The notes under the pieces were generated by a model. It was not told where the DNA came from, made no database searches, and saw only the letters and a program-made list of their open reading frames with translations. The translations under genes and the position numbers were made by a program. 64,000 nt of DNA from Linyphia triangularis. Lineage: Eukaryota; Arthropoda; Arachnida; Araneae; Linyphiidae. Shown in pieces: positions 12,156 through 23,090 of the stretch. Numbering within the stretch: position 1 is the stretch's first letter; each line of letters starts with the position of its first letter. The stretch lies in the NCBI GenBank assembly GCA_963978545.1, contig OZ021724.1:33436433-33500432 (forward strand), given 5' to 3'.

Positions 12156-12395
12156 CTCTATCTCGCCAATTTGGTGAGATTGCCATTACCATAATGTTAA
12201 ATGCCCTGCTCCTTGTAAAACTCGCTTCCCAGAGTTATCTCTGTAAAATTCTTTATCAAGCATTTAGACACACATTGCGTGGAAGCAAACTAAAGACGAA
12301 CTATTGCACTGCCTAATGCGAAATGTACATAAATTTTCCTATTTACAAAATTAACACTAAGAAATTTACAAATATACAAACATTCGTAACAATAT

Positions 12396-13860
12396 CATTT
12401 TACTTTTCCTGCCCATTCAGGGAGGATTTGTTAATAAGTATTTACTGTGTTTAAATAGCGTCTTATGCAATCACCTCTATTTTCGGTCATGGATGTTTTC
12501 GGTTCGCGCGAATTTATTATTTTTTTTAGAATAGTTATGTAATGAAATGCAAGCAAGTCAAAGGAATGGAAATTTCTAAATTGTCCATATTTTGTAGTTA
12601 AATGTTTAATATAAAACCTTATAACGATATACTTTCGAATTCTTTATTACTTGAAGAAAAGATGTGCAATTAAAATAAATTATTCCTAATTAGATTCATT
12701 TCATTGCAAATTGAAACCATCCATCCAAGATTTTAAGTTTATAGATATTAATCGGAAATCACTTAAGTTGCACAAAATAATTTTGCCAAATCATGGGAAA
12801 AGGTAAAAAGCTCTAAAAACCATTCCTTCTTTATCCAATACCAAAAATTTCAACAAAATTAATAGAATTGAAAATTTAATGACACTTTCATATAAAATGT
12901 TTGATAAACAAGCGAGCATTTAAAAAAATCTAAACAAACATTTAGAAAGGGGAATGCATAATGGTACCAGGCAGAGAGGATAAATATTCCTTGTGACATG
13001 ATAAGCATGTAAAAAATAATGCACTGTGTAAACACTTTTAATCTAATCTAAGTATTTTAACACACTTCTTATCTAAATATGGATAACTAGCCTATAACCA
13101 AAATATTTCTTCTCAACGATATTAAAGTGCCATTTTGGGTTTCACTTCTTGAAACTTAATCGCCTTATTTTCCAAAAAAGAGCGTTCGCCATTTTTCGCC
13201 AACTTTAAAAGACGAGCCATATGATTATTTAGGGTTGGAGATTCTCCCTGGCCGTAGATTTATAAGGAACACATGGGCGCCCACAGGAATATTTGCCAGG
13301 GGATGCAAGACTAGATTTTTATCAAAATCATTAATTTTTTTTAGAAATGTTAATTAATAATTATTCATTATAAATTATACTCTTTGAGAATAGTTGAAAT
13401 TCATGATATATATTTTTGAATGAGCAATCCTGTTAAAGAGAAAAAAAATACAAAATAGTAAAAATATGTGGAACGATTTTTTTTATCATCCACTAGATCT
13501 CACGGCAATTCAAGAGACAGTGTTTATTGTTCTGTTGGAGTTATGGATATCAAGGCCCTTTTTTTTTATATATCAAAACAAAAACTATCCCGAGGAAGAG
13601 ACTAGCATTCATTAAAATACTTTCTCCCATCAGATTCAGACGTCGTACCAATCCCTTCAAGAACCAAATGATATCTTATAAAAGTAAGCAGTCGTAAAAG
13701 TTCAAACTTTCTCTTTTCTATTTTTTTCTTTTATCCCTGAGATTGTCTCAAGGAAAAAAAAGATATTTGTCACACTTGCTGATGCTGGTCTCTTAGTGAA
13801 GAACGTTGTTCTGGAAAATAAATAATATTTTGGACAGATTCAAATTATGTAAAAAAAAAA
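12396..13860. other. AT-rich stretch, nothing recognised
   Basis: No coding frame or RNA gene seen. The only notable part is an orphan repeat terminus at 13273-13310, listed separately. Confidence 0.55.
13273..13310 (+). repeat. orphan repeat terminus ATGGGCGCCCACAGG
   Basis: ATGGGCGCCCACAGGAATAT followed by a short purine-rich stretch is closely matched, inverted, at 52358-52399 (ATGAGCGCCTACAGGATTAT). Two dispersed, diverged copies point to a transposon end. No partner end or target duplication was found. Confidence 0.35.
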
Positions 13861-13869
13861 AATCACGAA

Positions 13870-14480
13870 ATTTGATTTTTTTGGTTTGTTTTGTCGGCAG
13901 GCCGCAGAAAAAGCTGTCGCGGGACGGATTTAGCGCACGGTCCGCCTTGTGGCGAACGCTGTTCTAAAAAGCATTTGATCAGGAACAACCTAGACCGTAG
14001 TTTCTCTTCACTGCATTGAAAACCCTGAAAAAAACCCACGCCATCAATCAATTCCCTCATGTGATTGAATTTCCTATGCAAATCATTTCTGCTTCAGTTA
14101 TGCAAATGAAGCAAGATGGCAGCCCACGCAAAGACGAGCTAGTAGCCCTTCCAATAGCACATTTGCGAAATTCGAGTCATTAACCCTTTCGTTAGAAAAG
14201 GCATCCTTGATCCCGCTTTTCGAGAGAAAACAAGTAAAAATAAAAAACTTTTCAGAAACTCGTTTCTAACCCGACACCTTTTATCCGAGTCAACATGGAT
14301 GACCATGAAAAGGCGAGTGTTGGGCAACACTCGTCAAAATCACACACGTAGACGAGCGTAACCTTGGGAAAATGTTCCCCCGCTGCTTCCACGCGCGGTT
14401 ACGAGCAGATTTAGAATCACGTGCTGGCTGACGTTTGCCTTTGTTGTTATTTTGTTTCCGAAGCTTTTTCCGAGAATCCT
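13870..14480. promoter_or_regulatory. GC-richer island with two octamer motifs, candidate regulatory element
   Basis: Visibly richer in G+C and CpG than its surroundings. Two perfect octamers ATGCAAAT lie at 14076-14083 and 14100-14107, 24 bp apart in the same orientation, followed by AAGATGGC (YY1-like) at 14112 and CACGTG at 14418-14423. Octamers are bound by POU-family factors. Minus-strand frames of 72 and 63 codons here look incidental. Enhancer or promoter is an inference; no gene start is identifiable. Confidence 0.35.
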
Positions 14481-16122
14481 CAAGTTCCTCCTCTCTTTTT
14501 TTTTTTTTTTTAATTCTTCCGCGGTTGAGTGAAGTTGGGAAAAGGGTTTCGAGTGAAAAATGAAACTGTGGCAGAAACCCTTTCTACCTTGTTCCCTACT
14601 GTGTTTGGGTGTGATGGTAGGTGTGACACGTTAACCTACTTTCTCATTCGAATAAAGATGTTCGAATTTCTCCAAAAGTCCATAAGGAAGAAGGAGGGAG
14701 TGGAGAGATTTGAAATTGTAAAAAATTATTAAAGTTTTAAAATTTTCTTTTTATTCAATTGGAAAAGTTAGAGAAACAAAGAAAACTATGTGTAATTGAT
14801 ATTGTTTTGCTATATTTCTTGCATTATAAAAGTAAGTTTTAAAAACATTCTTACCACACAAATAATAAAAAAAAAAACTATCGAACTTTAAAATCGCGTT
14901 TTTTCGCTGCATCAATGAAATCTTTTGATGCATCTGATTGAATTTTGAAATATCAGATAATGATAAGACAGTTCCTGATTTAGCCTCACATTAACATAAT
15001 AAAATATTTCAACAAAATAGTTTGCATAGATAATTTTTTTTTTATCATACTGAATTTTCTGAGAAATGAGATTAAGCTTGTTTTAATGCCACCTCTTCAG
15101 TTCCAGACGAAATCGGGGAAATTAGAGAAAAACATATTTGTAGCACTTTTCTTTTCTCCTCTAAAAACGCAAAATCGCGTGCAAAACATTTAAAAAAAGT
15201 CATTACAATTTAACTTGTGTAGTTTGGATTTTTTCGATTTGTTATAAAATAAGTTTCTCAGGCCTCCCTATATTGCAAATATGCTAAAATTATTCATAAA
15301 AAAGAACATAGAAAAAAGCTGAATAAATAGGTAGAAAGTAGTATCAATTATCTGTCAAAAATCAATTAAAAAAAATATTGCTTAAAAGTTTCATTTAAAG
15401 TTTTAAATAGTGAATTAGAGTTTAATGATGTTAGTGAATTAAAGTTTATAGAAATATACCTAAAGTCAACCAGAAGTACTTATCATTTTCGCATGCACTC
15501 TAAAGAAATATAAGATTTTCTGAGAACTTAATCCTTTTTTTTTTTTTTTCTTTTCTTTTTTTTACATTAGTTTTCAATTCTAATTAAGTCATGTAAAATT
15601 ACTTTCTAATTTTTACAATTCTTACACAATTTTTTCAAGAGACTTTGGTTGACCAAATGACAAAAATTAATTTAATTTTTAGTAAAAATAATTAGATTCG
15701 TTTCCGTCAGTCCTAAAACAAAATAAATAAATCTACCATTTAATCACCTTCACAAATGTAAGTTAATCTCTTAAAATAAATTTAGCAATGGCAGTCTTTT
15801 TTTATATATACTATATATAAACATTCTGATACATTCATTGTTCTAAGCAATTAAAAAGTCGCAAAATGCAACAAGAAAGTTCCAATCGCAAGCTCCTAAT
15901 TGAAATTGCCCTTTCTATAAAAAAAAAAAATCTAAATTACTTTGTTTACATTTTTTTATCTTATTACAAAGAAGTGGTTTTTCCAAGGTTAATGATCTTA
16001 TAATACGTCTAATTCTATATCTACAGGTGCTTAGTTACATTCACTGAAAAAAACGTGACGATCATTACTGTAACCACATAATTATCATTGTACGAAATAT
16101 CTATTTTCCCTTTTATTGAATA
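14481..16122. other. AT-rich stretch, nothing recognised
   Basis: T-runs near 14499 and 15537. No gene or repeat boundary that I can support. Confidence 0.6.
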
Positions 16123-17031
16123 CTAGTTGAATACCCGGGCTGAAATTTTAACATGTGCAATATTTTAGCTAGTTGTGAGACCTCGCATTGCAGAAATCCG
16201 TCATTGGGGTATAGATACCAGTTTGTGGCGCTTCGCTCGCAGGAAGGTTCATCACTACTCAAAATCGAGCTCGCTTCGTTCGTTGAAAAGTTCATTGACA
16301 CTTAAGTACAGGTTTACTTCATTCGTTGAAAGGTTTATTACTAGGCAAGAATAGGCTCGTTTCTCTCGCTGAAATGTTCATTGTTGCGTAAGCATAAGCT
16401 CGCTTCACTCACTAAAATCTAATTGCTACATAGGGCCTTAATATTAGAAACCTCTCAAATGTCGAGACACAAAAAAAAATTCCCTTTAATACTACACCCC
16501 TTTAAGATTATTTTAACACGTGTTTGTGGAAAGCAAAATTAGAAGGCCAAAACTACTTACGCTGAAACTTTCAGAGCTCTAGGCCTATTAGAAGTCGCTT
16601 TTTGTGAAAATATTCATAACAAAAAATTAATCAAAAAACAAATTAAAATTTTAACATTCTTTTTGTCAATAGTCTAATTAGAATGCCAAAACTACTTGTG
16701 TTGAAAATTTCAGAACTGTAGCCCAAGTAGAAATCGTTTTGTAAAATATTTGTTAATTAATTAAAAAAGAACTAAATAAAAATTTTAAATTCTTGTTTTT
16801 CAAAAGTCCAATTAGAAGACCAAACTTATGTTGACAATTTCAGAACTGTAGCCCTATTAGAAATCGTTCTGTAAAATATTTATTAATTAATTAAAAAAAA
16901 ATTTAAAAAAGAACTAAATAAAAATTTAAAATTCTGTTTTGAAAATTTCAGAGCTCTACTCCAATTTTAAGTAGCTTTCTTTAGATCCACAGAGCCACAG
17001 ACACACAGACAGTTTGTTTTATTATTATAGA
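16123..17031 (-). mobile_element. Helitron (non-autonomous), copy 1
   Basis: On the minus strand it begins TCTATAATAATAAAAC (from 17031) and ends GGGTATTCAACTAG at 16123, followed by T. The 5' TC and 3' CTAG with no target duplication are the Helitron signature. The interior has imperfect tandem units of about 130 bp with CTCTGAAATTTTCAACA, and near the 3' end short units containing GCGAGCGAAGCGAGC-like words. No Rep/helicase coding. Same family as 28534-29868, 38786-40035 and 40036-40998. Confidence 0.85.
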
Positions 17032-18317
17032 TTCCTACAATAAAAACATATAGTTAAACATCGCATATATAGTTAAACACACACATGTGCGCATCGCAAC
17101 CATTTGATGACACGGACACGTAATTGTTTGAAAGTTGTATTGAAAAATTGTAAGTGTATGAAGAGTTATATTGATACTGATAACAAAAAAAGTTTGTGAC
17201 CTAATATAGTTTGTAAATTAATGCATATAATCAAATGACTCGAATATTTTTTCAACTAAAAGGTCATATGTGTAAATTTTTGTAATCCTATTTTAAGACA
17301 TTTATTTAAAAATTGTATAATATTTTTCATTATTTATACATACGTAATCTATTTTTATAATCTAAATAATTAAAGTTTCGTTAGAGAATAGGACAAGTCA
17401 ATCGTGATTAAAACAGCAACTTAGCTTCAAAGTCAAGTTGAAAAATTTAAAATTGGATTTGAAATTTCAACTAGGAAATCCAATTTTTAGTAAAAGTTTC
17501 ATACCTTATATGTAAACCATGGGGGAAAAAATGGTTCAAGAAAGAGTATGTGCCACTGATCTATCGTAAAGTAAAAAGTGTTGCGCATATAAAAGCAGAT
17601 GTTTAGTTATTGAAACGTAGACATTCCAAAGCTGCGACAGCTCCATTGCGAAAGCTTGGACATATTACGACAGTATCAGCATGAAGCTCTATTCCTTTTT
17701 TTTTAGTGTTTGAAGTTATAACTGCGCTCACACTTCCTTGAGATGAAGAAAGGATTCTATCAAATGTTTTGAAACTGTAGATAGTAAAAACTTAAGAATG
17801 TGTTACTATAAATATAAATTTAATGTATAGTTTTAAACAATGCACTTGCCGTTGGATAATTATAATACCTGGCTCATTTTGAAAGATGAAGTCGTTTTCC
17901 AAAATGACCTCGTACCAACTTAAAATTTCAGACTACCACTTTAAAATAAATTTTAATTGTTCGACGTATTCAGCATTGCAAAATGTGACGACTATTTCTA
18001 AAAGACTGGTTCCAAATATTATTTATCACACAATAACCTTGATCAATCATAATACCCGTGGCTGTAAGCCTAACAATTTCGAAACCACGCCACATTATAT
18101 CAATAATATTCATATTTATTTCAAAAACACTATTCCTTTAGTTAAATGTTAAGTATTATAAGTATACCAACTAAAGCAATACTGTATTTACAACAATATT
18201 TTTTTATTTTAAATGTCTTAAATAGTTTACATTTTTTTTCCGAGAGAACATTGCGAAATTTGAACAGATCGCTGAATAAAATTCATTCAAATTAAATTAT
18301 AAAATAGAGTTAAAATT
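17032..18317. other. AT-rich stretch, nothing recognised
   Basis: An 88-codon plus-strand frame at 17886-18152 has no recognisable family features. No RNA gene or repeat ends seen. Confidence 0.6.
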
Positions 18318-19262
18318 GGGGTATGGAACATCGCACAACTTTCCATTATACTATAATACAGGTCACTTCATTAAAATTTTTAGATTGGTGTTATTTACCG
18401 TTTTCATTCATTTAAAAAAAAAGAAGAAAAAAAAAAAAAAAAGAGAGAGATTTTTTCAATAATTCTTCCATTGGGTATTTAGAAGGGAAAAAAAAAATGA
18501 GAATTTGGAGATATACTTTTCAATAATTTTTATATTATCCTCCTTTGTAAGTAAATCAGAGGATAAACAGTCATTGATGAACGATCCTCAAAGAAAGAGA
18601 ACTCGGCATTAAAGTTGGTTAATTTATGCGCTCAACTACCTATTTTTATGGACAATGACGGCTAATCTTGCTGGGACCTACAGCTTAACTTGGATTCCGA
18701 ACCACAACGAACATCCATGCCTAATCTGGGATTCGAACTCGGCACCTCTGGCATGCGTGACCAGAGCGCTAAACACACAGCCATCAGATGGGCTCTGTAT
18801 TAAAGACATTCATTTTTCAGTTTTTTACGTCTTTATTGCTTTTCTAAGGGAATTTCGAAGGTGGGGATATTTAGAATACCTTAAGAGGCATTACCACGGT
18901 GATTTTATTCAAAATCGTTTCAACCGTTTTTCCTTTCCCCCCCCCCCCTTTTTTTTTTTTTTTTTTTTTTGAAATTGCTGAGAAACTGGATTTTTTGCAA
19001 TGGCAGTTGCCTTTTGTGCATGCACCAAATTTGACAAAAACCTTAATGTCATGGTCTCATGGTCACCAGTAACCCGTATGCAAAAGTTGAACATCTTAAG
19101 CCAATCGGGTTTTATGCTGACCATAGACAGAGATTTTTTCTAGACCATTTTTTTTTAATACTCAGTGGTAAAAAAAAAACTTTTTTTCTTTTTCTTTTTT
19201 AGACCGAATGCAATAATTTTATGACCTCGTGTTAACATATGGATAATTGAAAGTAAAAAAGT
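18318..19262 (-). mobile_element. family A Helitron-like element, copy 1
   Basis: Shares its whole length with five other copies (19688, 26881, 42095, 46084, 57545). In the orientation where the right end is CTAG, members read ACTTTCAATTACC near the 5' end and GTAATTGAAAGT near the 3' end (subterminal inverted repeats), then a weak hairpin ending CCACRCCCCTAG/T. In this copy the terminal CTAG is mutated. It is interrupted by a SINE at 18615-18792. Non-autonomous, no coding. Confidence 0.72.
18615..18792 (-). mobile_element. tRNA-derived SINE in family A
   Basis: Minus strand: box B-like GAGTTCGAATCCCAG, then AGGCATGGATGTTCGT, a body unlike the SINE at 5807, and a tail ending AACCAA. Imperfect flanking repeats CTCGGCATTAAAG (18602-18614) and CTCTGTATTAAAG (18793-18805) mark the target duplication. 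Comparison with the intact family A copy at 46084 confirms the insertion point. Confidence 0.75.
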
Positions 19263-19687
19263 GGAATGATGGAATTAAAGTGATTCTTAAATATTTTTTT
19301 GTTTTCATTTCCCTTGCGAAATTATTATAATTCTAGTGAGGGAATGTTGCTTTCAATTTGTTTTTTAATGTAAAGGAAAGTTTATAAGTTTCATTCCACT
19401 GAAACCTTTTTAAAAATAGTATATTTTTATTTGAAAACGAATTTTATTTGAGTTGACGTTTTCCAAACAAAGTTTTAATTGAAAATTTTACTCCATAAAA
19501 TAGATTATGGTATAAGAAAAGCCATATTGTTATTTCATTAGCAACCTTTAAACTTTTTTTTAATTTGAGTTACTTTATTAGGTAAAAAAAATACACTGTG
19601 CATGCATACATATTTCTCAGTTTTACAATAAAACTTATGGACAAAACCGAATAGTTCAAAATTGCATAAGAAATTTGTCTAGCATTG

Positions 19688-20440
19688 GACAGTTTTTGCT
19701 TTCAATTACCAATATGTTAACATATAGTTATGAAAGAATTAAATTCGGTAAGAGAAAAAAATTGATTTCCCCCCCTTTTTTTTCTGCATTTCTACACGTT
19801 TTGGAACGTCTTGTGTCCAAATAAATTGTCTTGTAAAAAAAAGGGGGAAAGTGTGTCAACCTGCCTGCGTCTGTGGTCTGCATAACTTCCGGCTCCTAAG
19901 CTAAAGGACAACTTTCGCATACCAGTCAGTGATAGCCATGGAACCTGTCATTAAAGTTTTCGTCAAAATTGAACAAGCGTATAAGGTAGCTGCTACTAAA
20001 AATTCGTTTTTTCACACTTGCCAAAGAAACGACTCAACAATTTTGATCAAAATTGCTATGGTAATGCCCTTTAAAGTGCTTCAAACCTCCGAAATTTCAG
20101 TAGAAATATTATAAAAACGTAAAAAGTTGAAACGAATATCTTTAACCCAGAGTTCTTTTATCTTGAGCATAGCCCATCAACGACTGTTTCTCCTCTGCTT
20201 CACTTACAAGAAAGGATACCTTAATAATTATTGAAAAGCGTATCGCCAATTGCACCATTACTTTGGCGATTTTTTTTTCTTGGAATGGGGGGGGGGGGTA
20301 TACGAATTGTTGCCAAAAATAACTCCAAACTGGCCTTTTTAAAATAATGAAAAAATTAAAATAGTAAATTACACCAGTCCATGACCAATTTAATTGCAAT
20401 GTCTTATATTAAAGTTAATTGAAATTAGTGCTATGTTTAA
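19688..20440 (+). mobile_element. family A Helitron-like element, copy 2
   Basis: Plus-strand copy starting near TTTGCTTTCAATTACC and containing the shared segment (CTGTGGTCTGCATAACTTCC, then GAGCATAGCCCATCAACGAC). The 3' end is degraded near 20440 and the CTAG is not preserved. It lies inverted to the copy at 18318 across about 425 bp. Confidence 0.68.
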
Positions 20441-20658
20441 TACACGTAGTTGAGTTTCAAATATCTGTTGCGGGGTATTTATTCAGTTTCTAGATTAAAA
20501 GACGTTTCTAAAAAGTTGTTTATTAAAGAAGTTGTAAGAACATGTGATACCATAAACAATCTAAAAACATAAAAATAGATTCCAATCGTACTCAACTCTT
20601 AAAATTTTGTCCTATAACTTGCTTTACGCGAACAACAATTCTATATACAAATTTTAAT

Positions 20659-22053
20659 CAGTGGCGGCTCGTGGGGTATAGCTAATATGGCCGGGCTGCA
20701 TCTAAAATTATTACTTTAAAAGTAAAATTATCCCAACTTCCTTAATTTAACTTCTTTAATTATACTAACTTCCTTAAATTAAGATTAATAGAATTTCTAC
20801 GGTAAGTGAACAAAACTTCAATAAACAGCAAACCTATTGCTTCTACGCACAATTCAGGAAGAAAAACAACAAAAAAACTTCAAATCAACCCCAACTGGTG
20901 ACCTCCAAGCGAACTACAGCAACAAAGTCTAGAGAGTCTCTTTATGCGTTGACTCAGCCAGTTCCTGAAATTACGATCCGGCTGTGTCCGTTGCTATGGC
21001 AACAGTTGCTACTATGAACTTTTCCCTCCACGTTCTGAATACGGCGTTATCGCGCGGCTTAGCTCGACAGGAATTTAACAATTTCGGCTATGCTTGAAAA
21101 TTCGAGGAACTGATTGGCTTTGTGAATCGGCGAGGACGGGTGACAGCTATTTTTTTAATCTCTCCAAAACGGAAATAATTTTCGTGATGTTTACTCTTAG
21201 TTGTCTTGTAATTTCTTAAGTTAACTATTTTGAAATAAGGAGTTTGTTATGATTAAATGTGCGTCTTGCTTGAAACTCATTCTAGAAGACAGAAAGAAGA
21301 TGGTAAACGCCAACAACTTAAAGAAGATAGACCGACATCAAAATTGTCCATTCATAAAAAAAGGGGATACGTCTCAGCATGGTCGTAAGCTTCAGTTATC
21401 TTGGTATGTGCTTTTCTCGTTGTTAAGTGGTAGTTTTTATTTAAAAAAAAAAAAAATTTAAAAAAAAAAAATTTAAAAAAAAATTTAAAAAAAAAAAAAA
21501 AATGTTTTGTTGACCATGTTCGATAGTCAGAATTAAAATTAGCATTTAGAATTGTGCTGTATATGGTGGATTAACCGTCATCACACGAGCATTTACAGCA
21601 CACGAATGAGGGCTCAGTCGAACGTTTAAAAAACTCTTTAAACTTAGAATTGATAAGAGGTGAAACTCAAACAGCTGTAAGGAAAACTTTCAACTTTATA
21701 TTGTTGAATTTAACAAAAAGGTAGTTCTCTGGATAGATGCTTCACGCAATTACTCATCAAAGCAGTATTATTGCTTTAAGAAAACAAGAACTTAGATTTA
21801 GAGGCCAAAACGAGAGAGAATGTGTTTTTTATCAAAACTATTCAAAACTTAGATGAATTGTGTACTTATGTTATAAATGTTATTATTTTATACAAATTGA
21901 AAGGAAACTTCAATTTTAGTATTAAAGATTGTGCGTTCATTAATGATTGTGGAAAGTGTGTGTGTGCATGTGTGGTTGGGGGGGGGGGGGAGGGGGGTAT
22001 GGAAGTCGCATGTTTCCGGCTGCACAAACATCTTAAATCACGGGCCGCCACTA
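20659..22053. mobile_element. hAT element, non-autonomous
   Basis: Left end CAGTGGCGGCTCGTG and right end CACGGGCCGCCACTA are near-inverse, and a perfect 8-bp duplication ATTTTAAT lies at 20651-20658 and 22054-22061. The end follows the hAT pattern, with the terminal G mutated to A on the right. The interior has short frames only, a run of TTTAAAAAAA-like units at 21441-21502, and a poly-G run near 21978. The element also carries an RFX-type X-box. Confidence 0.9.
20990..21003. promoter_or_regulatory. X-box-like palindrome in the hAT element
   Basis: GTTGCTATGGCAAC differs by one base from the perfect RFX-site palindrome. It lies in a GC-richer part (20880-21140) of the hAT element, next to a TGACTCAGC-like site at 20950. 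Binding is not shown; a site carried by a transposon could be spread to new places. Confidence 0.4.
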
Positions 22054-23027
22054 ATTTTAATATAATATTCTTGTAAAATCAAATATGCACCATTCATGGC
22101 ACATAAAAGTTGCATAATGATTCTGCGTTAAACATTGAAATGTAACCGAAATATAATTAATCATAAATGCAATACAGCTTGATATTAAATGTTTTAAATA
22201 TGGATAGATCAGTTTCATTGTGACTTTCGGGGCTAAATTATAAATGCGTTTTCCACAAAATTAAAAGTTACTCAATCAGACTTCATTCTGATTAGTAATT
22301 TTCGAAATATACAGTTGCGTCCATTTACCTTTTCTCTTAATTCACTGTGTCCTTTTCTTTCAAATTAAATCCACTTGTTTCCACATCTATACTGCTTCAA
22401 CAAAACACAGAACCTGCTGGCATTTCGAAATGCAGCCCGTAAAAGGCCACCTTACCTTCGTTTCTTACAGCCTTCAACGCGAGTTGAACGAACCAACATT
22501 TTAATAATTTTCGAACATCAAGGCTCCTCGTAACCCTTTATCTCCATCTCCAGACTAAGGAAAATGGCGACCAAAGAACAAAAGAACTAAAACTGTTCCT
22601 TTCAAGCTTCCACAGAACTTGAAGAGAGAAAGTTATTGAGCCAGGTCGAGTTCGAGGTCTTCTTAAAATCTTCATAGATTTAAAGAATAAAAAATAAAAA
22701 AAAAAGTTCCATTAGAACTTAAATGAATACACCCTCTAGTGCGGTGCTCACGGTCACCGTTAGAACGAGCGAGGCCGATGTGTTGAGGTCGTTATACGCC
22801 TCCTAGGACACATTCATGTTGCGAAACACAAAATGGAATAATGTGTTTCACTTTCGGAGTCATTACAGACAAAGAAGGGGGGGGGGGGAGGGGACGAAAT
22901 CAGCTTATGTACATGATGGAGAGCTTAGACAAAGAAGTGATTTTCTATGAAATTTTGGAAACATTTGAAGGGTACAGGAGAAAAAAATTAAGTCGACTTT
23001 GTCATGAAATTGAAATGTTGGTGCCAC
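22054..23027. other. stretch without recognised gene
   Basis: 22420-22800 is somewhat richer in G+C but has no diagnostic motif that I can defend. Poly-G at 22876-22888. No gene seen. Confidence 0.55.
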
Positions 23028-23090
23028 CAGGGCCTTATTTCCCATAAGATGCCAAGGACCTCCAAATTTTGGGGGCCTACAAAATGCCCG
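23028..23090 (+). mobile_element. possible orphan hAT left end
   Basis: CAGGGCCTTATTTCCC followed by G- and C-rich sequence resembles the CAGGGCC starts at 51308 and 58576. No right end or duplicated target was found, so this is only a candidate. Confidence 0.28.

Larger units (their letters stand above)
3861..12190 (-). repeat. five-copy tandem array of flank plus truncated LTR
   Basis: Units start with TAGTGCCTGACTCC (TACTGCC in the first) at 3861, 7011, 7689, 10839 and 11517. Units 2 and 4 are 678 bp. Units 1 and 3 are 3150 bp because each contains a 2535-bp hAT-like element plus an 8-bp duplication, and both also lack 71 bp near the junction TATACAT/TTGGCGAC. Each unit is about 95 bp of AT-rich flank followed by the 3' part of a minus-strand LTR; only the last unit runs on into a full LTR. 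Units 1+2 and 3+4 form a 3828-bp higher-order repeat. I infer an LTR insertion, then tandem amplification with one breakpoint in the flank and one inside the LTR. Confidence 0.93.
11612..12391 (-). mobile_element. solo LTR of a gypsy-like retrotransposon
   Basis: Read on the minus strand, the 780-bp sequence starts TGTTACGAATG and ends CACGCAACA, giving short terminal inverted repeats TGTTRCG/CGYAACA. It contains a TATA-like TATATAAG near 11957-11964 and AATAAA at 11669-11674, 57 bp before the 3' end, in the order expected of U3-R-U5. ATAT flanks both sides (11608-11611 and 12392-12395), a possible 4-bp target duplication that could also be chance in such AT-rich DNA. No internal coding region, primer-binding site or second LTR is present, hence solo. 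The gypsy-like call comes only from end sequence and duplication length. Confidence 0.62.

Noticed and set aside
11981..12316. 111-codon plus-strand frame at the end of the array
   Set aside because: It lies antisense across the LTR and reads through the GGCGAC motif cluster; explained by the LTR.
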